In this document: positions 1-12,065 of the stretch, piece by piece
Layout of the letters: each line of letters starts with the position of its first letter
How positions within the stretch are numbered: the stretch's first letter is position 1
From: Paragordius varius
Taxonomy: Eukaryota; Nematomorpha
Direction: 5' to 3'
Assembly (NCBI GenBank): GCA_964247055.1
Contig: OZ176056.1
Location: 4,340,001-4,404,000 of the forward strand
DNA: 64,000 nucleotides
Translations under genes and position numbers: made by a program
Notes under the pieces: model-generated
The model's database searches: none
Seen by the model: only the letters and a program-made list of their open reading frames with translations
Told to the model about the DNA's origin: nothing

Positions 1-104
1 AAAGATAAAATATTTAATAGATATCAGTCTCAAACATAAGTTTTTTATAAACTATATTATTGCATATTCTGGAAATATTATTTAAAATCAATACGGTCCC
101 CCCC

Positions 105-385
105 TCACTTGATATACTTACAATTCAAATTTACCCTTATACAATTTTAATTCACCTTCATAAATTATGTGTTTTTGGGCTAATATAACTCCTATCTAAT
201 ATGAAATATATCTTTATGGAATAATTAAATAATTAATTATTTTATTTAATTTTAACAAAATATTTTATAAAAATATAGGTAATTTTTCATTTTAAAAACA
301 CATAATATAAGGGTGAATGTTCGAGGGTGATTTGAATTGCTCAAGGGGGAATTCGAGGTTTAAATGATATATATAATTCGCGCAA
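105..385. repeat. MITE family A, copy 1 (decayed)
   Basis: Old copy of a palindromic family found about eight times in the window. The full family has ends like ATACCATTTACAATTCAAA, short repeated CACCCTTGAACAATTCAAAT blocks, a core containing TATATCTTTATGGCATAGTTT, and the reverse complement of the first end. Here the left end, core and right end (GGGTGATTTGAATTGCTCAA) are visible but altered. No coding capacity. Nothing else is recognisable from base 1 to 474. Confidence 0.7.
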
Positions 386-474
386 TTATTATTTATAACC
401 ATTATGCCAATTGTCATAAACGAATATTCATCATTTTTGATTGCCAAAACAATATTTTTATGTATTTTCTTTAG

Positions 475-3400
475 GAATCCTGTCAAGGAACCAAGGGATG
501 TACCCTTAGTAAAAGTCAATCTTTTATGATTAAAGAATCACCACTAATCACTGAACACCAAATTAGGGAATGGAAAACAAGGCCAAAGGTAACATTAAAC
601 ATCAAAATTATACAGACAAAAAAACAATTTTTAAAAAGACAACCATGCATTTTATATTTTAATTTTTTATAACTCCTTGTTTTACAGTCAGTCATATATC
701 CTTTATTTTATCAAAAATTTATTTTTTAACGTTAAATGGGTATAAATATTTGGTAAATTTTATAACTCCTCGTTTTACAGTCAGTCATATAACCTTTTAT
801 TTACGTTGAATGGGTATAAATACTTGGTAAAGAATGGAAAAAACAAGAGGTTTATGGTAATTCTTATACTTTTTTGATCAATATGATATTGTTAATACCA
901 TAGAGCTTTTGTTTTTTTCCATTTTTTACCAAATATTTATACCCATTTAACGAAAAAAATAATTTTTGATAAAATAAACGATACATCACTATAAACTGCA
1001 AAGTATAGATATAAATTGGTAGCAAAATCGATTGTGTATTTAACAATTTTAATTAAATGATTTTTATCGGACAATTAAGGTTTTAAAAAGTATGGTTTCT
1101 TTTGAAAAAGGAATTTTTTCTTTATATAATACATTTTTATACGCTTATAATTTAAATTTTTACGTTAATAGTTTTGTATATTAATAAAGAATAACTTTGA
1201 TAGATTCTTTTTGATTTTATATGTCAACTTGGGACGTGGTCTGAGTGGTCCCCATGTACAGCATATTGTGGAATGGGTTCTAGATATCGTACTCGAGAAT
1301 ACATTCCTCAAATACAAAATTTGGACATGTTGCAAAAATGGGATGACAAATTTTCGTTTTTCGTTAACGCCAATATTTTGCCCGAAATCGGAACTGTTAT
1401 TAAAAGTCAACCCAAAAAACATCGAAAATTTATTGTTAACAATTCATTTCTACAAGATAATGCATCTTCTTCTAATTTTAACATTGACCTTCCAATGATT
1501 TGTAAACGATTTGCCGAAACTCTTATTGAAGCAGGAAAAACCAACCCGTCTGAAAATCGGACAAGTCTACCAAGCCACCATACTAATTTAGCTAACGATT
1601 TCAATAGCGCTATATTAATGGAAGAAGAGATTTGTCAGGGTATTGATTCCAGCTGCGTACTAAATATTAGCAGAAGTTCAGGTTTACACATAAATAAATG
1701 ATGTATTTTATTAATAAAATTTTATTGGTTACATAAGTCCTTTTAAAATGTACAAGTATTTTTTTAGGTTTTTTAAGACCTGCATTGCACTGTGAGTATA
1801 CCAGCTACTTTTTTTTAATTATTGTCAGACAGCAGCGCATATAATACGGTAAAAACAATTATTGTTGGCTTAAAAGTTATTTTCATTTTTTACTATTATT
1901 GGGATTAATAATGCTCTTTGCTGTATACTATAATATGCTATCTGGCAATATTCAATGTAAAACACTAGCAATTTATTCTTATTCACGCTGTAAGTCATGC
2001 TTTTAACAATAAAATTAACAATTAGTAACAATACGAATTTGCCTTATACTTTCATAAAATTAACACATATTTTTTTATTTTAATAAATTTTTATAAAGGA
2101 TTTTAGTAAATTATTCGTCATAAAATTTCCAAAATATTTTGGGGTAAAAGATAATACTTCACAGTATTTTATTTTACAATTTTGTTTAACTTTTTATTTT
2201 AGAAATATGTCTTTCTCCAGTTAAAAGGGGTCCCTGCAGAGGACCTTTCCAAAGATGGTACTTCAATAGTGATTTGGGTATTTGTCGAAAATTTTGGTAT
2301 GGCGGATGTCATGGTTCGCCCAATCTTTTCAACACGTATCTTGAATGCAAACAAATGTGTGAGGATATGATTGAAGGTTTTTTCATTTAAACTTGGTCTG
2401 TAGAATAAAGCTTTAAATTTTTAATCAAGAGTAAAAATCAGAACAGAACTACATTAGAATTAAAATTTTATAAACTCAATCATCAAATAATGTAAATATC
2501 ATAGTAGTGTTTTAACCAGGGGTATCCAACTCATATATCTTCTCAGCTGTTTCGATAATTTTTGGTTTTTATTTATTTATTTTGAGCCCAATATCGCATG
2601 ATATATCATCTAAATGATTATAAATTTTGGATTGAAATCCAATTTTTATTTTTTTAACATTTTTTAAAGCAGTTTTGCGCACCTAAAAAAGCGTGTAAGG
2701 CATCTCTGGTTTAAACTTTACGCTATTTCGGTTTTCTAAAATGATAAACTAATTCTTTACTAGTCAATATTATATATAAGATCTTTGAATAAAATAAAGA
2801 TAAACCAAAGAATAAATTCTGGGCTTTTTTAGATTCCACCGATAATATTTTAAGTTATTTGTTTTCCGGATTACATTAAATTTTGCTAAAAGCTCATAAT
2901 AGGTTAGTAATTAAGTTTCATTATATTTTAGAGATTATGGGAAATAAGATCATTGATGCGAATCATATAAACGAAGAGGAGAATAGTAGACATACTTTTA
3001 CAGATTGTGTCCTTTCCGCCTGGACGCCTTGGAGTAAATGTTCTAAAGCGTGTGGAACAGGTCAAATATAAACATTATTTCTTTAAATAGTTAAAAAAAA
3101 ATGATATTTTTATTTTAAAAATAGGGTTTCAAGAACGAACTCGTGAAGTTTTGACTGAAGCAAGCAATGGAGGTAGGCCATGTGACAAAAAACTTTATGA
3201 GTTTAAATACTGTCACCAGTCGGAATGTCGTAAGTTTTTATTAAAATTTATGTGATTTGGCATTTATTTTATGAGACAATGTGTTTCATATCGACTTTTT
3301 AATTCCGTCGATCCTTTCTTCTTTATTATTTATAATAAATTAAATATCCAAAATCTATTTTAAATTAAAAATGTGTAATTTTAATTGGAATACATAAAAT

Positions 3401-3656
3401 TATTAATTTAGAAAATAGCAATTGTATATATGGTCCTTGGTCCGAATGGAGTAGATGTGAAAAATGTATGATAGGTACTTTTCAAACGCGATACAAACCT
3501 ATTCTTTACCAAAAATATAAAGATACTGAAACTCAATCATCCACAAATGTCAATACGACCCTTGGAAACAGCAATGGGACACAAAAGGGAAAATGTCAGA
3601 AAATTATTGAACAAAGAGAATGTACACATTCCTTTGAATGTACTAAAACTATATAA
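475..3656 (+). CDS. F-spondin-like secreted adhesion protein, C-terminal part
   Basis: Six exons fit with continuous phase: 475-588, 1204-1681, 2203-2376, 2932-3060, 3125-3229, 3412-3656 (stop TAA). Order of domains: a thrombospondin type 1 repeat (WSEWSPCTAYCGMGSRYRTRE) with a long insertion of about 120 residues, a Kunitz domain with all six Cys (RGPCRGPFQRWYF, FWYGGC), a second TSP1 (WTPWSKCSKACGTG) and a divergent third TSP1 (YGPWSEWSRCEKC). The W-x-x-W motifs are the usual C-mannosylation sites. TSP1 repeats with a Kunitz domain match invertebrate F-spondins, extracellular-matrix proteins. The spondin-N part and start codon would lie before the window. The acceptor at 1203 has a poor pyrimidine tract, so that exon start and its link to 475-588 are the weakest points. 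Not expected: the long insertion inside the first TSP1. It could be another TSP1/Kunitz protein. Confidence 0.8.
683..998. repeat. MITE family I, copy 1
   Basis: Inverted-repeat element in the intron between the first two exons of the F-spondin-like gene. The left arm reads ACAGTCAGTCATATATCC...GTTAAATGGGTATAAATA and part of it is repeated twice; the right arm is the reverse complement (TATTTATACCCATTTAAC...GATACATCA). The arms and centre (TATGATATTGTTAATACCA) match the cleaner copy at 8111-8339. Confidence 0.7.
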
Positions 3657-4090
3657 TTATATTAAATTCAATAAAAATTCCACTTTATTATATCTTATTT
3701 GATTCATGCAAAATTCATGAAACGATGCATGCATATAATAAAAAACTGGAATACTAAATCATGAGATCTTTACATAAAACAATAAGTTTTTTTGCATATA
3801 TTTAGTGGTATATATTTGTACGGCAAAAGAAATATTATAAGGTCAAAACGCAAAAAAATATGAGGCTAATATAACTACATTTTTACCTTGGTTTTTAATA
3901 TAGCATATCGTTTCGGGTCGCAAAATTAAGAAACAGATGGTAAAACTATATTTTACAGCTGTAATCTATAAAATAAAGGTTAAAAAATGTATGGCTGTGC
4001 TTTATATAAAACATTTGTCTTTACGTGTTTACGTTTTGTCTTTATAAATTTATTTTTACTGTACAACACCTATTGACAAGTTTTTGACTT
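3657..4090. other. Intergenic spacer between convergent genes
   Basis: Short 3'-to-3' spacer between the F-spondin-like gene and the minus-strand protease. It holds an AATAAA-like signal just after the stop (AATTCAATAAAAATTCC near 3665) and, at about 3975-4062, a fragment resembling one end of MITE family C (GTATGGCTGTGC... TTTACGTTTTGTC...TTTACTGTA). I see no gene. Confidence 0.55.
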
Positions 4091-7000
4091 TTATTGAGTT
4101 TCAGACACAGAGCGGTGTTGATTGATATGGTTTTGAATAGTTTCCACAATCCAATTCATTTGATAATGAACACTCACAAAAACAGGTGGATATTGAAACA
4201 TATCACATTGAGGCCCAGGGCCCCAACTCATTATACCCATCAAATACCATTTTCCATCATCCAATTTACATGTCAGTGGGCCTCCTGAATCGCCCTAAGA
4301 ATTATAGATTAGTTGTTTGCTTAGTAAAAATATTTTTCGGGCATTTCATTAATTAACTACATTTCTACTATATGTTTAAGATAATTACGTAAATATTGTG
4401 TGCAAAATTATATTAAACATTCCACTGACCATAGAGAGAAATTCTATATAACACCAAAACAAAAAATAATATATTTTAAAATCCAAAACAGGCCTTTTCA
4501 TTATAAGTGTTAATACTATATTTTAAATACATTAATATTTTGCAAAATTATATTAAAAAACATTTGGTTATTGATATGAAAACACCGATCCATGGACGGA
4601 AATTTGATAGAACAATAATACAAAAAAATATGTTAATACCCAAATAGGCCTTTTCTACTATTTAAAAGTGTTAATACGTACCACACATGTCGAGCTTTTT
4701 CCTTCAGCATTTCCAGCACATATCATCCCATGGATGCTTTTATTGAGGTGATTGTAAATTTCTTTACATTGCACCGGATTAATATATTGGAGGCACGCTT
4801 CTTGTAAATCTCTCGTTTTTTTGTAGCCAGCTATAAAATAATTTTATAGAAGTTTATGAGATATTGATTTGTAATTAGGTTTTACGATGTTTTGAATATA
4901 TTTATGGGATAGATAACCTTAAACAATTAGTGTTCTTTATAAAGCTTAAACCTTGGCCCTTTTTATTATATAATAAATAAAAAATACCTGGTGAATAACA
5001 ACCGTCAAAGCCCAGTTTAATTATTTAATTCTCGATAGAAACACATTTAGCTAGATATGACAAGTTATGCAATTTGATAAACCCGATAACTTCCTTCCAT
5101 ATACGTCTTAGTCAAAGTTCACATTAAATAATTTAAGCCACAAGGGAAATCAATAATAATGTTGTAAATTGTTGCATTTAAAAATATGAATTAATCAGAA
5201 TTTTGAGGTAATTAAACAACCAATAAAGGTATTTTTTCTTTATTCGTCATTACCAATTTTTCTACATATGGTGAAGCAACATATAATTTCATAATTTTAT
5301 CATTCAATAAATATTAATTCTATAATTTCAAAAAGATTTTAAGCTTTATTTCATGGTTCAATAGGGCAAATTTAACTTATTCCATGATTGTATAACAACC
5401 CTGCTTGAAAATATTTTAAATATACGTTTTATGAGTGCATTTAAATCATATTGCATAAGTTTGATTAATTAAGGAGGTAATTGTCAAGTTTTTATTTTAT
5501 AACCTAATGAATTTTAATCTTGGGTTGAATAATTTCTATTTATTGAGTATAAAAAAGTTGTTTTTCATATAACATAGTTAAATTTATATATGCAAAATAT
5601 AGGGTTTATCGGGTGGTATACAGTGGTCTACTTGTTAACACTTGTATACAACACATTCATTTTAGTCCTTCGATTCAAATTGGGGTAGTTAAATACCCCA
5701 GGCCTGTTTAAAATTAAATTTTTAAAAAATGGTAGGAATCAAAACCATGACAAAATTTTGCACTTACATAACATTAATAAACCGAAATATATAATAAATT
5801 TTATTCTAAAATTCCTGATAATACCTTTTTTAAGATAAAACCGACGGAAAAATTTGGCCAACGTGACATGTGTGCAATAGTAAAATTGAAAAATAATCCA
5901 AAATAAACCTCTTTTTCTATTTCTATCAATGTTAGATGTAATTTAAATAAAAAAATAGCTTAAATTTTACCCTTTGAATTAAATGAAGACGATATTTTGC
6001 AAAAATTGTGCAAAATAAAAATGGCGTCGAAGTAGTTTGACATGGAAATTTTTTTTCAAAACAAAATTTTATTTAGATATTTTGGCATATTTATATAATT
6101 TTTATTAGGATAGAAGCATAAATTTAAATTGGGACCGTTTCATTCAGTAGTTTTTTAAACCGAAATCAAATTTAGTCTGTGGTATTTAAATACCCCAATT
6201 TGAATCGAAGTGTTAAACAAAACAGGATATTCTTATGTTAAAATCAATGGATTGTCTAACATTATTATTGAAAAGTATAAAAAAACATTACCATATGTTT
6301 AAAATATTTTGTCGAAATTTTCAAGAAAGGCAAATAACTTAATTTTTATGACACTTTAAAATATTTATTTATTTGTATATTAATGAAATATAAAAAATTT
6401 AATTTTAGAATGAAAATGCGATAATATACTTTTTTCGTGATAACCAATAGCACCCCATCCACTTGTGTAGCAATCTTGGTGTTGTTTTGGCCAATAACAA
6501 TTGCTCAAATTTATTTTATCCTTCTCTCCCGTTACATTTTCATTTTGATTTTGACATGATTGGCTTAACAAAGTTATGTTTATATTGTTCCAGTTGTAAT
6601 TATTGGAGAAAGAAGAATCCATATTTTTAGATTCGTCCTTAGTAAATTTTGTTGAAAGGACTGGTAAACATACAATATTAAGGTTTTTGGAAATATTAGC
6701 CGGACTTTCCAAAACCAACAAACTTATATCGTTGGCAGGGATGGAATCAGTTTCTGCATCATATGTATAAGTGTTGTGATCATAAATGTGACTTATACGG
6801 GATATCCATATATTTTCATTCAACTTTTTATCTTTCGAATCCAATAAGGGTGGTTTAATGTGCGTAACATTACCTACTACCCTTAATCTCGTGATATTCC
6901 TGAAATAACATTAAAAACAATTATGTTAAAAAGATATATAAAATGTCAATATAATATATCTAAAGTAGGGCTTTGAACCAGGCCAAAAAACATGAAACTT

Positions 7001-9593
7001 CAATGAGATGGTTTTTTGGAAGGGGTGAATTTCGAAACTAGCGAGTTTTTTAAAATTATTGGAGCCGCAATCACACTGGTTCTAAAATAATGCAAACAAT
7101 TTAGGGCTGATTCTGAAGATTCGAAAGCGGTTTCTAACTTCTGTTTTTTCTAACATTAATTTTCACATATTCGACTTCGAAGGATGTCGTATTATGTAAA
7201 TTTTTGCCCAAATAAAATTCTTATCTTATTTGTTGTCCAAAGCATTAAAAGTTTACCATTTGAATTAAAATTGAAAAATTACATAATGATTTATTGTTTC
7301 CCTTTATCACCTATTATAAACATCATTTTATCTTTTTGGATAAAAATATGAAAATCACATATTAGTGAAATTGAAATAGAGGTATATATTGATGGTTAGA
7401 ATCGGAATAAGGGTGATAATTAAATTAAAGTATTGGGGTGGATTTTAAATATTTAGAATCATACCAGTTTGGTTTAAAGCTATAAGAACTGCTCTCAATC
7501 TCATAAACCAAATAGAGTTCCGTTTTGATTCATGTTCAAAGCCCAAATTGCAGGTATACAATTTAACCAAAATTAAGGTAAAATTATAAATTTACAAATT
7601 AAAATCAACATTTACTTTTTATGTAAGTGAAAACACCAAAATTATAATTGGTCGTCATAAATTTTTAAAATGATAAAAGTACAGTAGCGTATGGCATAAA
7701 AAATAATAGTCCATGAAAGAATAAAAAATGTTTTTTTTATTAAACAAGGGAAGATATTATGTATATGTCTGTATACAACTAGGCTTGTTTTTTTAATAAA
7801 AACATTTTTTTATTCTTTTATGGACTAATAATGTTTTATGCCATACGCTACTGTTATAGAAAATGGCATATTTACATGCGTTGAGTACAATGTGCAGCTG
7901 TTAAGGCAAACGAGGGATCAATCAAAATTGCACCACACAAAGGATATCCATTGTGAAGAATGGCTAACTTTAATAAAATGTAAAAAAATCCTGACAATAA
8001 TTATATAGATGTTTAATATAACATTAAACTACATTTTAAATACAGTTGAAACTCCCATCCTTTGCTCTCATAATGTGAAGAAAGACTTTTAAAACAGCTC
8101 TTCATAAAGTACAGTCATGTACCCTTATCAAAAATTTATTTTCTTTCGTTAAATGAGTATAAATATTTGTTAAAGAATGGAAAAAACAAACGATCTATGG
8201 TATTAACAATATCATATTCATTAAAAAAGTATAAGAATTAACATAGAGCTCTTGTTTTTTCCATTCTTTACCAAACATTTATACCCATTTAACAAAAAAT
8301 AAATAAATTTTTGATAAAATAAAGGATACATGACTGTAATTAGCTTTTGCGGATGATCGTGTACTTTCCTGATTTTTAAATAGAAGCTTAGTTTTTGAAC
8401 TTATCAATGCGAATTAACCTATTAGTTTGTGGTTATTACGGAATCTTCATGATGAAAATCTCAATATTTTATTATTTTATAAAATTATAAAAAATAATTG
8501 ATATCTAATCCTATAAAGAATGAATTATGTAAATTTTTACAACAAAGGACATTAATGCGAGCCAAGTATTTTTTAACTATAGTCGTGTTATGAAGGTATG
8601 CGGGTGTTCACTGCACTTCCGAAAATTATCTTTATAATTTAACTTTTGTCTTATTTGGATTTTAACTCAATATAAATATATGATCAATAATTATAAAATA
8701 AATTTTTGATTAATATATTCTACGATACCTAAATTATTTGGTAAATATTACAATATCTTTTTGCTGATCACCGAATTTATAATATTATATCAAAACAAAT
8801 TCGAAAAAATCACTTTAAACAATTTTATCAACCTATAAAGAACAATTAATTTTGATTACGGTTCCCCTCAAATGTAGAGCTGAAACCATTATTGATCTTT
8901 ATATTATTCCATATAAAATGAGTGATATATATAATCATTTAAAATGAGTTTCAAGATTAAAAGAATAGTGTTACGAAAATTGGGATTTACAATAGAAAGT
9001 CTAGTCAATAATCAGATGTCTATAAAAAATATTTTTACTTATATTTATAAGGAAATATTTTGAAAATTACCTGCCAAGGCCAAGTGCCTAATTTAGAGTT
9101 TGTACCTCCTACGATATGGGAATGAGGTAAACTGCAATTACCGATACTAATTCTGTTATCTGATATACCACATTTTAACCAAGCCTGTCCTAAAATATTT
9201 GATTTATATATGTACTATTTTTTCAACCAAATGCAACATTTTTTCAAAAAATGTTGCTTTTGACTGGAAAATGGTATGAAATAATTCTTTTACAATTGTA
9301 AACATAAGAAAATGTAATAAAAATTTATATGGATTTGAAACAAAGTATTGCGGCGTAAATTTATAAACGCTTTTTCACAATCTAATCCAACCCTATTTAA
9401 AATTTTTTTGCAAAATAAAAATTTTAAATTTATTTAAAGTAAATATTTAATGTGTGGAAAATATTTTTTATTTATATTGTTAAGTAAAACGGATTACAAT
9501 AAATATCTAGGGATTAGTACCGCATGTGTAGTCCAGAATCCAAAAAATTGTAAAAGATATTATGATAACATTATAATGGCAATTAAAGTACAT
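4091..9593 (-). CDS. Secreted S1-family serine protease (chymotrypsin/elastase-like pocket)
   Basis: Six exons read on the minus strand: 9593-9521, 9189-9071, 7967-7876, 6899-6430, 4830-4682, 4294-4091; phases join throughout and give about 368 residues. The start exon encodes a signal peptide (hydrophobic run VIIISFTIFWIL). Then comes a short propeptide, IVGGT at residues 50-54, the His motif LTAAHC (His90), the Asp in NDISLL (Asp152), GWG, and GDSGGP (Ser304). The residue six before the catalytic Ser, the S1 pocket residue 189 of chymotrypsin numbering, is Ser rather than the Asp of trypsin. Residues of about 164-225 form an Asn-rich insertion before the GWG strand. The mature N-terminus follows His, not Arg or Lys, which is unusual for zymogen cleavage. 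Large introns hold MITEs. Family assignment is firm; substrate is not known. Confidence 0.9.
5635..6217 (+). repeat. MITE family B, copy 1
   Basis: Non-autonomous inverted-repeat element of about 580 bp in a protease intron. Left end: AACACTTGTATACAACACATTC followed by ATTCAAATTGGGGTA; right end: TACCCCAATTTGAATCGAAG then TGTT, its reverse complement. Interior landmarks shared by the other copies are ACCGAAATATATAA, CTATCAATGTTAGATGTAA, ATGGCGTCGAAGTAG and TAAATTGGGACCGTTTC. No long open frame. Confidence 0.85.
7679..7858. repeat. Short palindromic MITE with ACAGTAGCGTATG ends
   Basis: About 180 bp, almost all inverted repeat: ACAGTAGCGTATGGCATAAA...AATAGTCCATGAAAG on the left and CTTTTATGGACTAATA... 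TGCCATACGCTACTGT on the right. Its tip is the same as that of the larger element at 30265-30692, so the two are probably mobilised by the same transposase. It lies in a protease intron, about 20 bp from the exon carrying the active-site His. Confidence 0.8.
8111..8339. repeat. MITE family I, copy 2 (near complete)
   Basis: Inverted-repeat element of about 230 bp: left end ACAGTCATGTACCCTTATC, right end GGATACATGACTGT, arms of about 90 bp with TCGTTAAATGAGTATAAATA facing TTTATACCCATTTAAC. It lies in the protease intron between 7968 and 9070. The ACAGT tips recall Tc1/mariner-type MITEs; this is inference. Confidence 0.85.
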
Positions 9594-9757
9594 ACGATTG
9601 TAATATTGTAAAAAACTGATAACTAATAATAATTAGGGACAATATTGATTGATTTTTACTGTTTAGCTTTTTTTGCACTGCAGAATAAAATTTTTATTTA
9701 TACAAGTGTTTGGTTTTTTTCATTATTGTATTTTGATTGCTTTTTGGAATGATACAA

Positions 9758-9918
9758 CATACCATTTACAATTTAAAATCACCCTTTAATAATTCGAATT
9801 CACCCTGAAAATATTAATTTTCGCGCTAACATTACTCATCATTATGGCATAGTTTATTATTTTTTCAGATTTTAATTTAAAACAAAATTTTATTTTTCAT
9901 CTATAAATTTATAAAAAT
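9758..9918. repeat. MITE family A, copy 2, left half
   Basis: Left part of a family A element (CATTTACAATTTAAAATCACC, then TTATGGCATAGTTTATTATT and AACAAAATTTTATTTTTC). It stops at TAAAAAT (9912-9918), where the Helitron-like element begins. The matching continuation (TAGGTAATTTTTAATC) resumes after 11848, so the MITE was there first and was split. Confidence 0.8.
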
Positions 9919-11848
9919 GTAAAATACTGGCTTTGGGATCTGTTTACGGGAAATCTTAGACCCATTCACCAAATGTCGAAAAAATATAATCATTAATGAA
10001 TGTCTCCACAATAGCTTCGCCCTTTTTTAAAATAGGCCCCCACTTCGGGCCCACCCAGTGTGAAAAACGGTTTTTTTGAAAACAGAAGTTTACAAAAATC
10101 GTGTCTTTGAGACAATTTCCCGAAGAACGTGTTGGACCATTCAAATTCAAATATGATTTTTGTTTAGTTATTTTCGATTGCGCCGAACATAGTCGTCTTG
10201 CTATTTTTATTTAGGCCCTCTTTTATCCGCTCCCCCGTAAAATGCCATTTTTTTCAAAAAAGCAAAGTCCACAAAAATAATTTTTTGAATTATTTTTCGC
10301 CCAAGGTAAGAGACCGTAAAAATTAAATCAGGATTTCAGGTATTGCCTGTTGAAAGGCAAACATTTTAGCCGTGCGTTTTTTTATATTGGCTACTGGGTA
10401 GGGAGATACCCACTAAAAACTGCACGTTATATCGAAATAGCGTGCCTTTTGGGCTAAATTTCAGAAAACCTATCCGGCCATATGAGTTCTATTGATGGTT
10501 AAAATATTACCTTAACAATGCAAAAATTTAGGTAGTGCGGTTTTTAAAATTATCCGTTAATTGGTCCCTTCACGCCCTGAAAAATGCGCCACCATAGAAG
10601 GATTCTTTAGTTTTGAGGCAATGTTTCCAAAAACCAATGAAAGCATATGGAACAATCCTGATTCCAGGTATTCTTCGTAAAAAGGCAAAAATTTTAATCG
10701 AGCGCTTTTTTGTATCAGCCTCTGGGTAGACAGCTACCAGCCAACAATTGCGCCACCATGATACAACGTGACTTTGGAGGCAAATTTTAGAAAACTTATC
10801 AGGCCATAAGAGTACAATAAGGGCTTGAAATATGTCAAAAGGCAAAAATTTTAATATAGCGCATTTATTAAATTACCCTTTTGCCTAGAAAAATGCGCCA
10901 CCATAGAATGGCTTTTTGGTTTAAGGCAATTTTTCGAAAATCCCACGAAATTACCCGAATTAAGGCTGGTTAGGGGACCCGCGTAAAACTGCGTTACCAT
11001 ATCGATACAGCATGCCTTTGGGCTAAATTTCAGAAAATTTATGAGAATGATAGAGGAACATATGGAATCCATGATAATTCCAGATTTTCCCCACATTAAG
11101 GCAAAAATTTTGCCCAAAGCTTTTTTACCTGTCCCTGGGTAAAGAGGTACCCGCCAAAAACTGCGCCACTATATAAGCGTTGAATCTAATTTACAGAAAA
11201 TTTATGGAGCCAAATGAGCTTATTAAAAGGTGAAATATTACCAGTAACTAGGTAAAAATTAAGGTCAGGCGTTTTTTTATTTGCCGCTAATTTGGGTATG
11301 CCCTGAAAATACGCCGTCATATAACGATTATTTGGTGTTAAGGTAATTTTTCGAAAAACCCATGAGACGATGTTTCAAATAATTCCAATTTCGCCTATAA
11401 AGGCAAAGAATTTAACTCAGCGATTTTCGATATAAGTCTATTGGTAAGGGTCTCCCGTAAAACTGAGACACCATATAAAAATGGCGTGGTTTTAGAGCTA
11501 AAGCCATACGAGTTCAGTTAAACACATTTCTGGGTAAATTCTTTCCTCTGAAAAGAAACCACAAATGATTTGCTTTTTATATCCCGTAATCCCAGCTGTG
11601 TGAACACAATTTCAAAATTACAATTTTAACCATGATTTCGAAAAAGGAAAATCTAAAAATAAATCCAATAATAGTTTAATATTAACTTAAATAAGGGACA
11701 GTTTAAATATGGTTAATTTCGAGTAGCCTATGCTGTAATAGAATAATAATTAAAACATTCTTATCTCCATTATCTCTATTTATTGCAAATTATTAAGAAT
11801 AATTATTGGTGAGACTGCGTCAGAGCGAAGTATGACAGGGCCAGCTAG
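9919..11848 (+). mobile_element. Helitron-like non-autonomous element inserted in a MITE
   Basis: Boundaries come from the split MITE around it. The 3' end reads GACTGCGTCAGAGCGAAG then TATGACAGGGCCAGCTAG, with a short hairpin (GTCA...TGAC) and a CTAG terminus, typical of rolling-circle Helitron/Helentron relatives. Base composition is less AT-rich than its surroundings. The interior from about 10320 to 11560 is made of divergent repeats. I see no Rep or helicase gene. A TAAAAAT heptamer lies on both sides (9912-9918 and 11849-11855); Helitrons do not normally make target duplications, so it may be chance or may point to another element type. Open frames on the minus strand here (about 9956-10150, 10570-10845, 10851-11117) look like chance frames. 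Confidence 0.6.
10320..11560 (+). repeat. Divergent internal repeats of the Helitron-like element
   Basis: Two alternating block types recur at unequal spacing. One contains GCGCCACCATAGAA then GGCAATTTTTCGAAAA (about 10586, 10896, 11301); the other contains GCGTTACCATATCGA then GGGCTAAATTTCAGAAAA (about 10421, 10748, 10989, 11162, 11465). Between them GGCAAAAATTTTAATC-like segments recur. Copies are strongly diverged, so the array is old. Internal tandem repeats are common in Helentron-type non-autonomous elements. Confidence 0.6.
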
Positions 11849-12065
11849 TAAAAATATAATAGGTAATTTTTAATCTTAAAAAGTGACAAAACAATTTTTT
11901 AATTTAAACATATAAGACACAACTCACCAAGTACATGATTTTTGCAAAAACACATCAAGGTATCAAATCAAAAACTCGCATTTAACAACAATACCAATAA
12001 TTTATTAATTTATTTATGCGCACATATATATATATGTGTAAATTATTTATAAATATAATCTATCT

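Noticed and set aside
6960-7560. Possible inverted-repeat element sharing GGGCTTTGAAC at both ends
   Set aside because: Only a short core matches in inverted orientation; the rest does not align, so it is not supported as an element.
9956-11117. Three minus-strand open frames of 64-91 codons
   Set aside because: They lie entirely in the repeat-rich Helitron-like element, share repeated words at the DNA level and show no domain or codon pattern.
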